From contig NZ_CANNES010000010.1 in assembly GCF_947503705.1 (NCBI RefSeq), forward strand, positions 62,001-126,000: a stretch of DNA of 64,000 nucleotides, in the 5' to 3' direction. The translations under genes and the position numbers were made by a program. Shown piece by piece: positions 35,191 to 45,761 of the stretch (positions within the stretch are counted from its first letter, which is position 1; each line of letters starts with the position of its first letter). Origin of the DNA: an uncultured Tateyamaria sp. Lineage in GTDB: Bacteria > Pseudomonadota > Alphaproteobacteria > Rhodobacterales > Rhodobacteraceae. Under the pieces are notes generated by a model that made no database searches, was not told the DNA's origin, and saw nothing but the letters and a program-made list of their open reading frames with translations.

Positions 35191-36159
35191 ATGCGTTTGA
35201 AACTGGTCAAGCAGAACACGTCATTCGACTTTTTCTCGCGCTGGAAGGTCTGGTTGGGCATTTCGGCGCTGATGATGGTCATTGGCTTTGCCTCATTCGC
35301 AATTCAGGGGCTGAACTTTGGCATCGATTTCCGGGGCGGCACGACCATCCGGACCGAAAGCACGCAGCCCGTGGATATCGGTATCTACCGCGATGCGATG
35401 ACGCCGCTGGAGCTGGGCGACATTTCGATCACCGAAGTGTTTGACCCCACATTCGACGCCGATCAGAACGTGGCGATGATCCGCATTCAGGCGCAGGAAG
35501 GCCAGGAGGCGGTCACGCCGGATACCATCCGCGAAGTGCAGGCAGCGATGACCGTGGCGGTGCCGGATATCAAGTTCGTGTCGGTGGAATCCGTGGGGCC
35601 AAAGGTGTCGGGCGAGCTGATCCAGACCGCTGCCTTGGCCGTGGTTTTGGCCATCGGCGCGGTTCTGATCTATATCTGGCTGCGCTTTGAATGGCAGTTT
35701 GCGCTGGGCGCTGTGGCGGCCCTTGTCCATGACGTGATCCTGACCATCGGGGTCTTTTCGGAGCTTCAGATCAAGTTTGATCTGGCCATTATCGCGGCCC
35801 TGCTGACCATTGTGGGCTACAGTCTGAACGACACTGTGGTTGTGTTTGACCGGGTCCGCGAGAACCTGCGCAAATACAAGAAAAAGCCACTGAACGAGGT
35901 GCTGAACATCTCGATCAACGAGACGCTGAGCCGGACCGTGATGACCTCCGTGACCACCCTGCTGGCGCTGATCTCGCTTTATGTGCTGGGTGGGGATGTC
36001 ATTCGCGGCTTTGTCTTTGCGATGATCTGGGGTGTGATCGTGGGCACCTATTCCTCAGTCTTTGTGGCCTCGACCATCCTGCTGTGGCTGGGCGTCAAAC
36101 GGAACTGGGACAAGCCCGACAACACCGCCGGCAACCAATATGCCAACATAGATGCCTGA
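35191..36159 (+). CDS. secF: Protein translocase subunit SecF
   Basis: Partner of SecD, 322 residues. It has the N-terminal helix after WKVWLGISALMMVIGFA, the hallmark LNFGIDFRGGTTI, the first-domain motif VESVGPKVSGELIQTAALAV, and the membrane part with GYSLNDTVVVFDRVRENL and NETLSRTVMTSVTTLLALI. ATG 35191 follows the secD stop directly; the upstream extension lies inside secD. Its end overlaps the next TauE/SafE gene by 8 bases, so five genes from yajC on are probably one transcript. Confidence 0.97.
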   Translation: MRLKLVKQNTSFDFFSRWKVWLGISALMMVIGFASFAIQGLNFGIDFRGGTTIRTESTQPVDIGIYRDAMTPLELGDISITEVFDPTFDADQNVAMIRIQAQEGQEAVTPDTIREVQAAMTVAVPDIKFVSVESVGPKVSGELIQTAALAVVLAIGAVLIYIWLRFEWQFALGAVAALVHDVILTIGVFSELQIKFDLAIIAALLTIVGYSLNDTVVVFDRVRENLRKYKKKPLNEVLNISINETLSRTVMTSVTTLLALISLYVLGGDVIRGFVFAMIWGVIVGTYSSVFVASTILLWLGVKRNWDKPDNTAGNQYANIDA

Positions 36160-36904
36160 TCTGATCACCGCCGCCCTGGCGTTGCCGGGGCTGTGGTGGT
36201 TGGCGCTGGCTATTGTCGCCGCAGGGCTGGTCCGGGGGTTCACCGGCTTTGGCTCTGCCATGATCATCATGCCTGCGGCGTCGTCCGTGTTGGACCCGTT
36301 TGCGGCACTGGTCTTTTTGACTGTTGTGGAATTCTGGGGCCCGCTGCCCAACCTGCGCAATGCGTTGCAGGTGGGCCAGCGCCGTGACGCGTTGCGCCTG
36401 TTGGCGGGGGCGGCGGTGGGCCTGCCCTTGGGCCTGTGGGCCCTGTCGATGATGGAGCCTGCCATCTTTGGCTGGACCGTGTCTGTTGTGGTTCTGATCC
36501 TGCTGGTGCTGCTGATGATTGGGTGGCGGTACACTGGTCAGGTGGGGCGGCGCACCGTCTTTGGCGTGGGCGGATTGGGCGGCCTGCTGGGGGGCATTGC
36601 AGGCATTCCCGGCCCGCCTGTCATCATGCTGTATATGGCTAGCGCCAAGCCCATTGCCGTCATCCGTGCCAATTTCCTTTTGTACCTGCTGGGCATCGAC
36701 CTGATGATGCTGACCATCTTTGCGGTCATGGGCTTACTTGATCCGCTTGCAATCATGGTGGGCGTGTTGCTGGTGCCCGTCTATATGGGCGCGAATATGC
36801 TGGGTGCGTGGTTTTTTGACCCCGGGGCAGAGCGACTTTTTCGCACTGTGGCCTACATTGTGATCGCGGCATCGGCTATTCTGGGCCTGCCTGTCTGGAG
36901 TTGA
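36152..36904 (+). CDS. Sulfite exporter TauE/SafE family permease
   Basis: A 250-residue polytopic protein, second TauE/SafE-like member in the window and only distantly similar to the one at 2599. Family repeat motifs are LVRGFTGFGSAMIIMPAAS near residue 25 and GLGGLLGGIAGIPGPPVIML near residue 145, each at the start of a helical half. The first 8 bases overlap the end of secF, and the Mth938-like gene follows after 7 bases. The substrate is unknown; neighbours do not identify it. Confidence 0.83.
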   Translation: MPDLITAALALPGLWWLALAIVAAGLVRGFTGFGSAMIIMPAASSVLDPFAALVFLTVVEFWGPLPNLRNALQVGQRRDALRLLAGAAVGLPLGLWALSMMEPAIFGWTVSVVVLILLVLLMIGWRYTGQVGRRTVFGVGGLGGLLGGIAGIPGPPVIMLYMASAKPIAVIRANFLLYLLGIDLMMLTIFAVMGLLDPLAIMVGVLLVPVYMGANMLGAWFFDPGAERLFRTVAYIVIAASAILGLPVWS

Positions 36905-36911
36905 GGATACC

Positions 36912-37265
36912 ATGCGTCTGAACGAGATCACATATACCGATGCCAAGCCGGTTGAGGGCTATGGCCCCGGGTTTTTCCGCATTGGCGGTGAGGTGATCGA
37001 GGGCGGGGCGTTGACCGGGCCGACCGGCACCGGCCCCTGGGGCGGTTATGACGATCCGCAGCCTTTGCTGGATTTGGCGGGCCAGGTGGATGTGCTGTTC
37101 TTGGGCACGGGCGCGGACATCGCCCATATCCCGGCCGATCTGCGCGCCACATTGGAAGAGGCGGGCTTGGGCGTTGAGGTCATGTCATCACCTTCCGCTG
37201 CGCGGACCTATAATGTGCTTTTGAGCGAGGGCCGCCGGATTGCTCTGGCGATGTTGCCTGTGTGA
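36912..37265 (+). CDS. Mth938-like domain protein (DUF498)
   Basis: A 117-residue protein of the Mth938/DUF498 family, related to the mitochondrial complex I assembly factor NDUFAF3. Recognisable parts are ITYTDAKPVEGYGPGFFRIG, VDVLFLGTGADIAHIP and VEVMSSPSAARTYNVLLSEG, a conserved run near the C-terminus. In alphaproteobacteria it commonly sits after secDF, as here. A role in respiratory complex assembly is inferred from the eukaryotic homologue only. Confidence 0.88.
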   Translation: MRLNEITYTDAKPVEGYGPGFFRIGGEVIEGGALTGPTGTGPWGGYDDPQPLLDLAGQVDVLFLGTGADIAHIPADLRATLEEAGLGVEVMSSPSAARTYNVLLSEGRRIALAMLPV

Positions 37266-37294
37266 TCTGTCGATTGGGGCCCTCTGCCTCTAAC

Positions 37295-37323
37295 CCCCTG
37301 AGGATGTTTTTGGAACAGAGAAG
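37295..37323 (+). repeat. Short intergenic repeat element
   Basis: The stretch CCCCTGAGGATGTTTTTGG followed by AACAGAGAAG lies between the Mth938-like gene and ccmA. It resembles, in layout (a GAGNAT-TTT core, then GGAAC, then A/G-rich end), the elements at 40150-40223 and 51187-51213. Such short elements after genes are likely dispersed family members; copy number must be checked genome-wide. Confidence 0.4.
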
Positions 37324-37360
37324 GGTTTTGCGCCTCATTGCAATGGGATAGGTCTGGGCC

Positions 37361-37975
37361 ATGGAATTGACCGTGTCCGATCTGACCGTGGCCCGTGGTG
37401 GTGTGCCGATCCTGGCGGGGGTGCAGTTTGTGCTGGCGCCCGGGCGGGCCCTGGTGCTGCGCGGCCCCAACGGGTCGGGCAAGACGACGCTGTTGCGCAC
37501 GGTGGCGGGCTTGCAGCCTGCGATGGCCGGGACCGTTGCGGGCGCAGAGGAACGCATCGCCTATGCCGCCCATGCGGACGGGTTGAAGGCGGCCCTGACG
37601 GTGGCCGAAAACCTGGCTTTTTGGGCGTCGGTGTTTGGGGGCGCGTCGATTGAACCTGCCTTGGATGCTTTTGATTTGCGCGCGCTTGCGGGCCGTCGGG
37701 CGGGCCATTTGTCGGCGGGTCAAAAGCGTCGTTTGGGCCTGGCCCGGTTGATGGTCACGGGCCGCGAAATCTGGGTGCTGGACGAGCCGACCGTGTCGCT
37801 GGACGTGGCATCGGTTGCGATGTTTGCTGATGCGGTGCGTGGCCATCTGGCGGGCGGCGGCATGGCGTTGATCGCCACCCATATAGACCTGGGGTTGGAG
37901 GCCGATGTGCTCGACGTGACGCCATTCCGCGCGCTGGCCTGGGACGTTGCGGGCAGCGACGAGGCGTTCCTGTGA
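37361..37975 (+). CDS. ccmA: Haem exporter ATP-binding protein CcmA
   Basis: ATPase of the CcmABCD complex that releases holo-CcmE in System I cytochrome c maturation. 204 residues with Walker [17 protein letters not shown], signature [15 protein letters not shown] (variant of LSGGQ), Walker [13 protein letters not shown] and H-loop [12 protein letters not shown] 37361 gives the normal N-terminus ([14 protein letters not shown]). Its stop overlaps the ccmB start by four bases. It opens the ccmABCDG operon. Confidence 0.95.
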   Translation: MELTVSDLTVARGGVPILAGVQFVLAPGRALVLRGPNGSGKTTLLRTVAGLQPAMAGTVAGAEERIAYAAHADGLKAALTVAENLAFWASVFGGASIEPALDAFDLRALAGRRAGHLSAGQKRRLGLARLMVTGREIWVLDEPTVSLDVASVAMFADAVRGHLAGGGMALIATHIDLGLEADVLDVTPFRALAWDVAGSDEAFL

Positions 37976-38628
37976 GGGCGCTGTTGATCCGCGATTTGCG
38001 GCTGGCGTTGCGGGCGGGGGGCGGTTTCGGCCTTGGGCTGGCCTTTTTCCTGATCGTTGTTGTCTTGGTCCCGTTTTCGGTGGGCCCGTCATCCGAGCTG
38101 CTGTCGCGGATTGCGGCGGGGGTGCTGTGGCTGGGCGCACTGTTGGCGTGCTTGCTGTCTTTGGATCGGTTGTTGGCGGTGGATTGGGAGGACGGGGCGT
38201 TGGACCTGTTGGCGACCTCGCCCCTGCCTTTGGAGGGGGTCGTGGCGGTCAAGGCGGTGGCGCATTGGATCACGACCGGCCTGCCTTTGGTGCTGGCAGC
38301 CCCCGTTCTGGGCGTGTTGCTGAACCTGCCGGGGCCGGGGTACGGGCCGCTGGTCATCAGCCTGGCCCTGGGCACGCCGGCCCTGTCGATGATCGGGGCC
38401 TTTGGTGCGGCCCTGACGGTGGGGATCAAGCGGGGCGGGTTGCTGTTGTCGCTGCTGGTCCTGCCACTTTATGTGCCGACGTTGATCTTTGGCGCCGAGG
38501 TGGCGCGGCGGGGGGCGCAGGGGTTGGATACCAGCACGCCCATGCTCCTCTTGGCGGGGATCACCTGTGCGGTGCTGGCACTGATGCCTTTTGCCGCAGC
38601 GGCGGTGCTGCGGGTGAACCTGCGATAA
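37972..38628 (+). CDS. ccmB: Haem exporter permease CcmB
   Basis: Membrane subunit of the CcmABCD complex, 218 residues with six hydrophobic helices. Family motifs include [20 protein letters not shown] at the start, [20 protein letters not shown] and [20 protein letters not shown] followed by [15 protein letters not shown]. Translation starts with GTG at 37972, overlapping the ccmA stop (GTGA). ccmC follows after 47 bases. Confidence 0.95.
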   Translation: MRALLIRDLRLALRAGGGFGLGLAFFLIVVVLVPFSVGPSSELLSRIAAGVLWLGALLACLLSLDRLLAVDWEDGALDLLATSPLPLEGVVAVKAVAHWITTGLPLVLAAPVLGVLLNLPGPGYGPLVISLALGTPALSMIGAFGAALTVGIKRGGLLLSLLVLPLYVPTLIFGAEVARRGAQGLDTSTPMLLLAGITCAVLALMPFAAAAVLRVNLR

Positions 38629-38675
38629 CGTGAATTTGGATTGAGAAGCGCGGGATGAGGGCTTAGATACGACCC

Positions 38676-39434
38676 ATGTCACTTTGGGAATATGCCAATC
38701 CGGTCAAGTTCTTGTCGCTGAGCGAGCGGGCGTTGCCGTGGCTTTGGGGCGGGGCTGCGCTGTGCCTTGTGATCGGGCTGGGTTGGGGTTTTTTCCTTAC
38801 CCCCGATGATTTCCGCCAAGGCTCCACCGTCAAGATCATCTATCTGCATGTGCCGGCCGCCTTTTTGGCCATCAACGCCTGGTTCATGATGCTGGTTGCC
38901 TCGCTGATCTGGATCATCCGGCGGCACCATGTGTCGGCGCTGGCCGCGCGGGCCGCTGCACCTGTGGGGGTCGTCATGACGTTGATCGCGCTGGTGACGG
39001 GGGCCATTTGGGGCCAGCCGATGTGGGGGACGTGGTGGGCGTGGGATCCGCGGCTAACCTCGTTCCTGATCCTGTTTCTGTTCTATCTGGGCTATGTCGC
39101 GCTGTGGGAGGCCATCGAGGACCCCGACAGCGCCGCCGATCTGACGTCGATTTTGTGCCTCGTGGGCACGGTCTTTGCCGTACTCAGCCGCTATGCAGTG
39201 AACTTCTGGAACCAGGGGCTGCACCAGGGCGCGTCGCTGAGCCTGGATAAGGAAGAGAACGTGGCGGACGTGTTTTATCAGCCGCTTTTGGTGTCGATCG
39301 GAGGCTTTGTCCTGCTGTTTCTGGCACTGGTTTTGTACCGGACGGGCACGGAAATCCGAGTGCGCCGGACGCGTGCGCTGATCGCGCGGGAAGAGCGTGC
39401 CAGTGGACTGTCGCCGGAGGTGCGCGATGCCTGA
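38676..39434 (+). CDS. ccmC: Haem lyase/export protein CcmC
   Basis: Loads haem onto the chaperone CcmE at the periplasmic side. 252 residues with six helices. The tryptophan-rich haem-handling motif is present (WGQPMWGTWWAWDPRLTSFL), with flanking His residues in YLHVPAAFLAINAW and RYAVNFWNQGLHQGASLSL. ATG 38676 is followed by SLWEYANPVKFLSLSERALP, a normal N-terminus. It overlaps ccmD by 8 bases. Confidence 0.96.
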   Translation: MSLWEYANPVKFLSLSERALPWLWGGAALCLVIGLGWGFFLTPDDFRQGSTVKIIYLHVPAAFLAINAWFMMLVASLIWIIRRHHVSALAARAAAPVGVVMTLIALVTGAIWGQPMWGTWWAWDPRLTSFLILFLFYLGYVALWEAIEDPDSAADLTSILCLVGTVFAVLSRYAVNFWNQGLHQGASLSLDKEENVADVFYQPLLVSIGGFVLLFLALVLYRTGTEIRVRRTRALIAREERASGLSPEVRDA

Positions 39435-39582
39435 TCTTGGCAAATATGCGGATGCGGTCCTGTCGGCCTATGCGGCTTCGTTGTTCCTGTTGGCCGCGAT
39501 TGTGGTGCTGACGCTGTGGCGTGGGCGTCGGGTGCGGGCCGAGATGCGCGATGTGGAAGCGCGGAGCAAGCGGGATGGCTAA
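39427..39582 (+). CDS. ccmD: Haem exporter protein CcmD
   Basis: A 51-residue single-helix protein that stabilises the CcmABC-CcmE complex. It has the usual MPDLGKYADAVLSAYAASL N-terminus, one membrane helix to about residue 35 and a basic C-terminus (WRGRRVRAEMRDVEARSKR). It overlaps ccmC by 8 bases at its start and ccmG by 8 bases at its end, typical of this operon. It is easily missed because of its size. Confidence 0.92.
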   Translation: MPDLGKYADAVLSAYAASLFLLAAIVVLTLWRGRRVRAEMRDVEARSKRDG

Positions 39583-40114
39583 GGTCTCGCCCCTGATGCT
39601 GGCCCCGCCGCTGATCTTTGCGGGCTTTGTCGTATTTGCGGGCATTGGCATGTTTCGGGACAATCCGAACGAGTTGCCCTCGACCCGGCTGGGAGGGCCT
39701 GCGCCAGCGCTGACCGAAGCGACCCTGGCCGATTTTCGGGGTGTGACCGACGGCGATCTGGCGCGGGGTGAAGTGACCCTGGTCAATTTCTGGGCGTCGT
39801 GGTGCCCACCTTGCCGGGCCGAACACCCCAAGCTGTTGGAGATGGCCGCGGATGGTATTCCGATCATCGGGGTGAATTTCCGCGATAGCGAAGGGCCGGC
39901 AGCGGGCTACCTGGAGGCGGACGGAAATCCTTTTGTCGGTGTGGCATTTGACCCGCAGGGGCGGTCGGCCATCGACTGGGGCGTCACCGCCCCGCCTGAG
40001 ACATTCATTCTGGACGGCGACGGCACGGTGCTGTTTCGCTATATCGGTCCGCTTGTGGGGTCGGACTACGAACACCGCTTTGTGCCCGCTTTGACCGAGG
40101 CGCTGTCAAATTGA
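39575..40114 (+). CDS. ccmG: Thiol:disulfide interchange protein CcmG (DsbE)
   Basis: Periplasmic membrane-anchored thioredoxin that reduces apocytochrome c before haem attachment. 179 residues: N-terminal anchor (SPLMLAPPLIFAGFVVFAGI), the thioredoxin active site NFWASWCPPCRAEHP, and the CcmG-specific acidic/Pro region GVTAPPETFILDGDGTVLF. ATG 39575 lies within the end of ccmD. The operon ends here with a hairpin terminator. ccmE, ccmF and ccmH are not in the window. Confidence 0.95.
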   Translation: MAKVSPLMLAPPLIFAGFVVFAGIGMFRDNPNELPSTRLGGPAPALTEATLADFRGVTDGDLARGEVTLVNFWASWCPPCRAEHPKLLEMAADGIPIIGVNFRDSEGPAAGYLEADGNPFVGVAFDPQGRSAIDWGVTAPPETFILDGDGTVLFRYIGPLVGSDYEHRFVPALTEALSN

Positions 40115-40139
40115 GCGCCTGACGGCGCATTCCATTTTT
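40115..40139 (+). terminator. Intrinsic terminator of the ccm operon
   Basis: GCGCC/GGCGC stem with a TGAC loop immediately after the ccmG stop, followed by ATTCCATTTTT. Confidence 0.6.
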
Positions 40140-40149
40140 GATCCTTGGC

Positions 40150-40223
40150 TTCATTGTTCCGATAAATATGCAAATCCAACGTCTGCTACCTGTGTTGGGT
40201 TTGCATATTTGAAGAACAATGAA
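40150..40223. repeat. Long inverted repeat (about 30-bp arms)
   Basis: Left arm 40150-40180 begins TTCATTGTTC and continues AAATATGCAAATCCAAC; right arm 40194-40223 reads, in reverse complement, TTCATTGTTC then AATATGCAAACCCAAC. Only a few positions at an internal bulge and one inner base differ. The loop is 13 bases. The outer part resembles the element at 51187-51213, so this may be two copies in opposite orientation. Confidence 0.75.
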
Positions 40224-40228
40224 TGCAA

Positions 40229-40256
40229 AAAGCCCCGGACGTGGTGCCGGGGCTTT
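40229..40256. terminator. Bidirectional terminator between ccmG and acnA
   Basis: Perfect 10-bp stem AAAGCCCCGG / CCGGGGCTTT with an 8-base loop. A T-run follows on the plus strand (to 40267) and a weaker one on the minus strand, so it probably ends acnA transcription and any read-through from ccm. Confidence 0.75.
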
Positions 40257-40277
40257 GCGCATTTTTTTAAGAGGCGT

Positions 40278-42965
<2,688 letters not shown>

Positions 42966-43066
42966 GAAAGCTCCCTTTCTGAATGCGATGGGTGGCGAAG
43001 GAATTGCCTGCGTATTGCCCCAAGCGCGGATTGCGATCAACCAATTTTGGGGGTGGTGCGACGATT

Positions 43067-43086
43067 TTGTATACTATTGCATACAA
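43067..43086. promoter_or_regulatory. GntR-type palindrome between acnA and the DUF1223 gene
   Basis: TTGTATACTATTGCATACAA has perfect 6-base TTGTAT/ATACAA arms and largely symmetric centre, the form bound by many FCD-type GntR regulators. It lies 102 bases before the acnA ATG and 118 bases before the DUF1223 ATG. The regulator and target are not known. Confidence 0.5.
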
Positions 43087-43203
43087 TATGGCGTGAAGGA
43101 ACTGACACAAATGCTCAACAAACCTTGATTGGTTATTTGTTTGCAGGCTCCATAAGTGTGTTCCATACCAAAGACTGATCCCCAAGGCACGGTGTGCACA
43201 TCC

Positions 43204-43896
43204 ATGAAACAGCTTATCCCTTATCTTTTGGCCGCACTGTCCTGTATCGGTGCGCCTGCGATGGCGCAGTCTCCGGTGGTGGTTGAGCTGTTTACCTCGC
43301 AGGGTTGTTCGTCTTGCCCGCCTGCCGACAAGTTGATGCATGAGCTGGCCAAGCGTGATGACGTGATCGCCCTGGCCCTGCATGTGGATTACTGGGATTA
43401 TATCGGGTGGAAGGACGAATTTGCGGACCCCAAACATGCCGAACGCCAGCGTGGGTATGCGGTCGAGGCGGGGCGCCGGTCGGTCTATACCCCGCAGATG
43501 ATCATCAATGGTGTGACTGACATCGTGGGCGCGCGGCCCATGGAGCTGTCCAAGGCCATTGCAGAACATGCGGCCAATCCCGCCCCCGTGGCGCTGGAGG
43601 TTGTGCGTGCCGGGTCCAGGGTGACGATCAGCGCGGATGCCGTGTCTGCGGAAGGCCCGTTTTTGGTGCACATGCTGCGATACCAGTCAGAGCGCACCGC
43701 GCGGATCACCCGAGGCGAGAATGCGGGCCACACCCTGAGCTATGCCAATGTGACCGAGGATTGGAAAATCCTGGCCGAATGGGATGGTGTGACGACCCTC
43801 GCCATGGATGCGGTGGCCGAGGGGGATAACCCGGTTGTCGTGATGGTCCAGAAGGGTCGCCACGGTCCGATCCTGGCGGCGGCGCAACTGCGCTAG
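43204..43896 (+). CDS. DUF1223 secreted thioredoxin-like protein
   Basis: A 230-residue protein with a signal peptide (MKQLIPYLLAALSCIGAPAMA) and the DUF1223 motif VVELFTSQGCSSCPPADKLM, a redox-type CSSC close to the mature N-terminus. HVDYWDYIGWKDEFADPKHA and SVYTPQMIINGVTDIVGA are further family blocks. The family is of unknown function but has a thioredoxin-like fold, so a periplasmic oxidoreductase is likely. ATG 43204 is set by the signal peptide. It converges with the acyltransferase gene, 10 bases away. Confidence 0.87.
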   Translation: MKQLIPYLLAALSCIGAPAMAQSPVVVELFTSQGCSSCPPADKLMHELAKRDDVIALALHVDYWDYIGWKDEFADPKHAERQRGYAVEAGRRSVYTPQMIINGVTDIVGARPMELSKAIAEHAANPAPVALEVVRAGSRVTISADAVSAEGPFLVHMLRYQSERTARITRGENAGHTLSYANVTEDWKILAEWDGVTTLAMDAVAEGDNPVVVMVQKGRHGPILAAAQLR

Positions 43897-43906
43897 ACCT
43901 TGCAGG

Positions 43907-44806
43907 CTAGACTTTTTCGTCGGGGCGCCAGCGCCGCGCTGTCCACAACCACTGTTCGGGATTGGCGCGGATGCGCGCGCTGAGGCTATCGTTCAGCGCC
44001 TGCGTCATGGTCAATGGGTCTGTATGCGGTACGGGCGCTTCCATCTCGAAGCTGAACGTGAGCCCGTCCGGGTTGCGGATGGCGTAGTACGGGATCAGCA
44101 AGGCGTTGTAGCGCAGCGCCAATTCCCCGGCAGAAATGGCTGTGCAGGCAGGTTTGCCCAAGAACTCCAGCACTGGCGTGTCGGCCACATGCTGATCAAA
44201 GAGCAGCACCAATTGCCCGCCCGCCTTGAGGTGGCGCACAAAGCCTGCGGTGCCCTTGCGCCCCTGGGCAAATCCGGGGCCATTCAGCGTTTCCATCGCG
44301 GCCACGTAATGTGCGTTGAAAAACGGGTTCGACATGTCGCGATAGAGCCCGCTCACCTCATAGCCTCGATCCACCAGGTTGGCGCGGCTGGCCTCGTAAT
44401 TGCCGAAGTGCCCACCCGCCAGGATCACGGGCTGCCCGGTCTTTGCCGCCTCTTCAAAGGCAGCAAAGCCCGGTCCCTCATACTCCAACCCGCGCTGACG
44501 GTCGTGGAATTTCGAGGTCGAGTAAATCTCGATCAGGGTTCGCCCGGCATTGTCGAGGCTGGCGCGCGCAATCCGCGTGATCTCGGCATCGGGCAAGTGG
44601 GGCATGATATAGCGCACGTGCTGTTCGGCGCGCCGCATATAGCCGACCGCTGGGCCGATGATCCGCGCCATGATCCAGCCCATGGCGGGCACCCGCCAGC
44701 GGTAAGGCAGCACCAGCAGACCCCCCAGCAGCACGCGCGCAAAGAGGTTGACCACCCTGTGCTGGGCCTTGATCCGGGTCGGCATGTCCTCAAGCGCGTA
44801 ACGCAT
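43907..44806 (-). CDS. Lysophospholipid/lipid A acyltransferase family protein (LpxL/HtrB-like)
   Basis: A 299-residue inner-membrane acyltransferase of the LpxL/HtrB family, which transfers acyl chains in lipid A or related lipid synthesis. It has an N-terminal hydrophobic segment (LFARVLLGGLLVLPYRWRVP), the H-x4-E catalytic motif in LAGGHFGNYEASRANLVDRG, and the family blocks YRDMSNPFFNAH, VLLFDQHVADTPVLEFLGKP and WLWTARRWRPDE at the end. ATG 44806 is chosen; the frame remains open far upstream but only as an out-of-frame shadow of the DMT gene. It is likely co-transcribed with that gene. Confidence 0.85.
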   Translation of the reverse strand: MRYALEDMPTRIKAQHRVVNLFARVLLGGLLVLPYRWRVPAMGWIMARIIGPAVGYMRRAEQHVRYIMPHLPDAEITRIARASLDNAGRTLIEIYSTSKFHDRQRGLEYEGPGFAAFEEAAKTGQPVILAGGHFGNYEASRANLVDRGYEVSGLYRDMSNPFFNAHYVAAMETLNGPGFAQGRKGTAGFVRHLKAGGQLVLLFDQHVADTPVLEFLGKPACTAISAGELALRYNALLIPYYAIRNPDGLTFSFEMEAPVPHTDPLTMTQALNDSLSARIRANPEQWLWTARRWRPDEKV

Positions 44807-44829
44807 GGCGGTCCTCGTGGGGGCCGCGC

Positions 44830-45687
44830 CTAGCGACCTCGTGTTTCTCGGTGCCAGACATAAATACCTGCGCTCGCGATCACAAGCGCGCCGATCAGCG
44901 TCCAGTTGTCTGGCACCTCGCCGAAAAACACCAGGCCGAGGAGGCCCGCAAAGATAAGGCCGGTGTAGTTGAACGGAGCGAGAAGCCCGGCATCGGCTGA
45001 GGACAGTGCGCGGATCAACATGAATTGCCCTATGGTGCCGAAAGCCGCAATAAGCACAAGCAGACCGGCACCTGTCCAGGTTAGCCTTGTCCAAGCAAAG
45101 GGCACGATAGCCGTCAAGACAATTGCCCCTACAAGCCCGGTGTAGAACAGCGATGTCCACGGGTCTTCGCCGGGCCCCAATCGTCGCGTGATCAGCGTGT
45201 AGCTGGCAAAGCAGAAGGCGGCGAGCAGGGGCAGGACAGCGGCGGTTTGAAAAACCTCTGCCCCGGGGCGGATCACGATGAGCGCGCCGATCAGGGCGAC
45301 GATGATGGCTCCGATCCGCCGTGGTCCCAGCGGTTCGCCCAAAAACAGTGCCGCACCAAGTGCGATCAGAACCGGGTTGACCGAGGCCACAGCAGCCACC
45401 TGGGCCAGCCCTATCTGTCCCAGCGCGACAAAGAAGAAGAGGTTTGCCAGCATCAGCAGGACCGAGCGCGCAACTTGCAGGATCGGCCGACGGCTGCGCG
45501 CGACCTGGCGCAGGCGCGGTGCGGTCAGGATCACCACAATCATCATCAAGCCCGCATAGCGCGCCCAGAGGGCCGGCAAAGTGCCAGTGATGGGCGATGC
45601 GGCTTTGACGCTCGCATCCATGAGGCTGAAACACAGAATAGCGCCGATGGCGAGGGTGATTGCGCGGGCGGGGGCGGCTTGGCTCAT
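44830..45687 (-). CDS. EamA/DMT family transporter
   Basis: A 285-residue inner-membrane permease with ten hydrophobic helices in two EamA repeats. Repeat 1 spans ALWARYAGLMMIVVIL to GEPLGPRRIGAIIVALIGAL; repeat 2 spans LLAAFCFASYTLITRRLG to PFNYTGLIFAGLLGLVFFGE. The NYTGLI-GLVFFGE region is the usual drug/metabolite exporter motif. The substrate is unknown. It is followed by the acyltransferase gene after 23 bases. Confidence 0.9.
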   Translation of the reverse strand: MSQAAPARAITLAIGAILCFSLMDASVKAASPITGTLPALWARYAGLMMIVVILTAPRLRQVARSRRPILQVARSVLLMLANLFFFVALGQIGLAQVAAVASVNPVLIALGAALFLGEPLGPRRIGAIIVALIGALIVIRPGAEVFQTAAVLPLLAAFCFASYTLITRRLGPGEDPWTSLFYTGLVGAIVLTAIVPFAWTRLTWTGAGLLVLIAAFGTIGQFMLIRALSSADAGLLAPFNYTGLIFAGLLGLVFFGEVPDNWTLIGALVIASAGIYVWHRETRGR

Positions 45688-45761
45688 GCAATGCAGATAG
45701 GCGGCCTGCGCTCGCTGTCGAGCGGAATTTTGTTTGTTTTGGAATGGTTTAGCGTGTTGCC

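Noticed and set aside
44807-45691. One 594-residue protein covering 43907-45691 on the minus strand
   Set aside because: The upstream half is an out-of-frame shadow of the DMT transporter gene at 44830-45687; only the part from 44806 has acyltransferase sequence.
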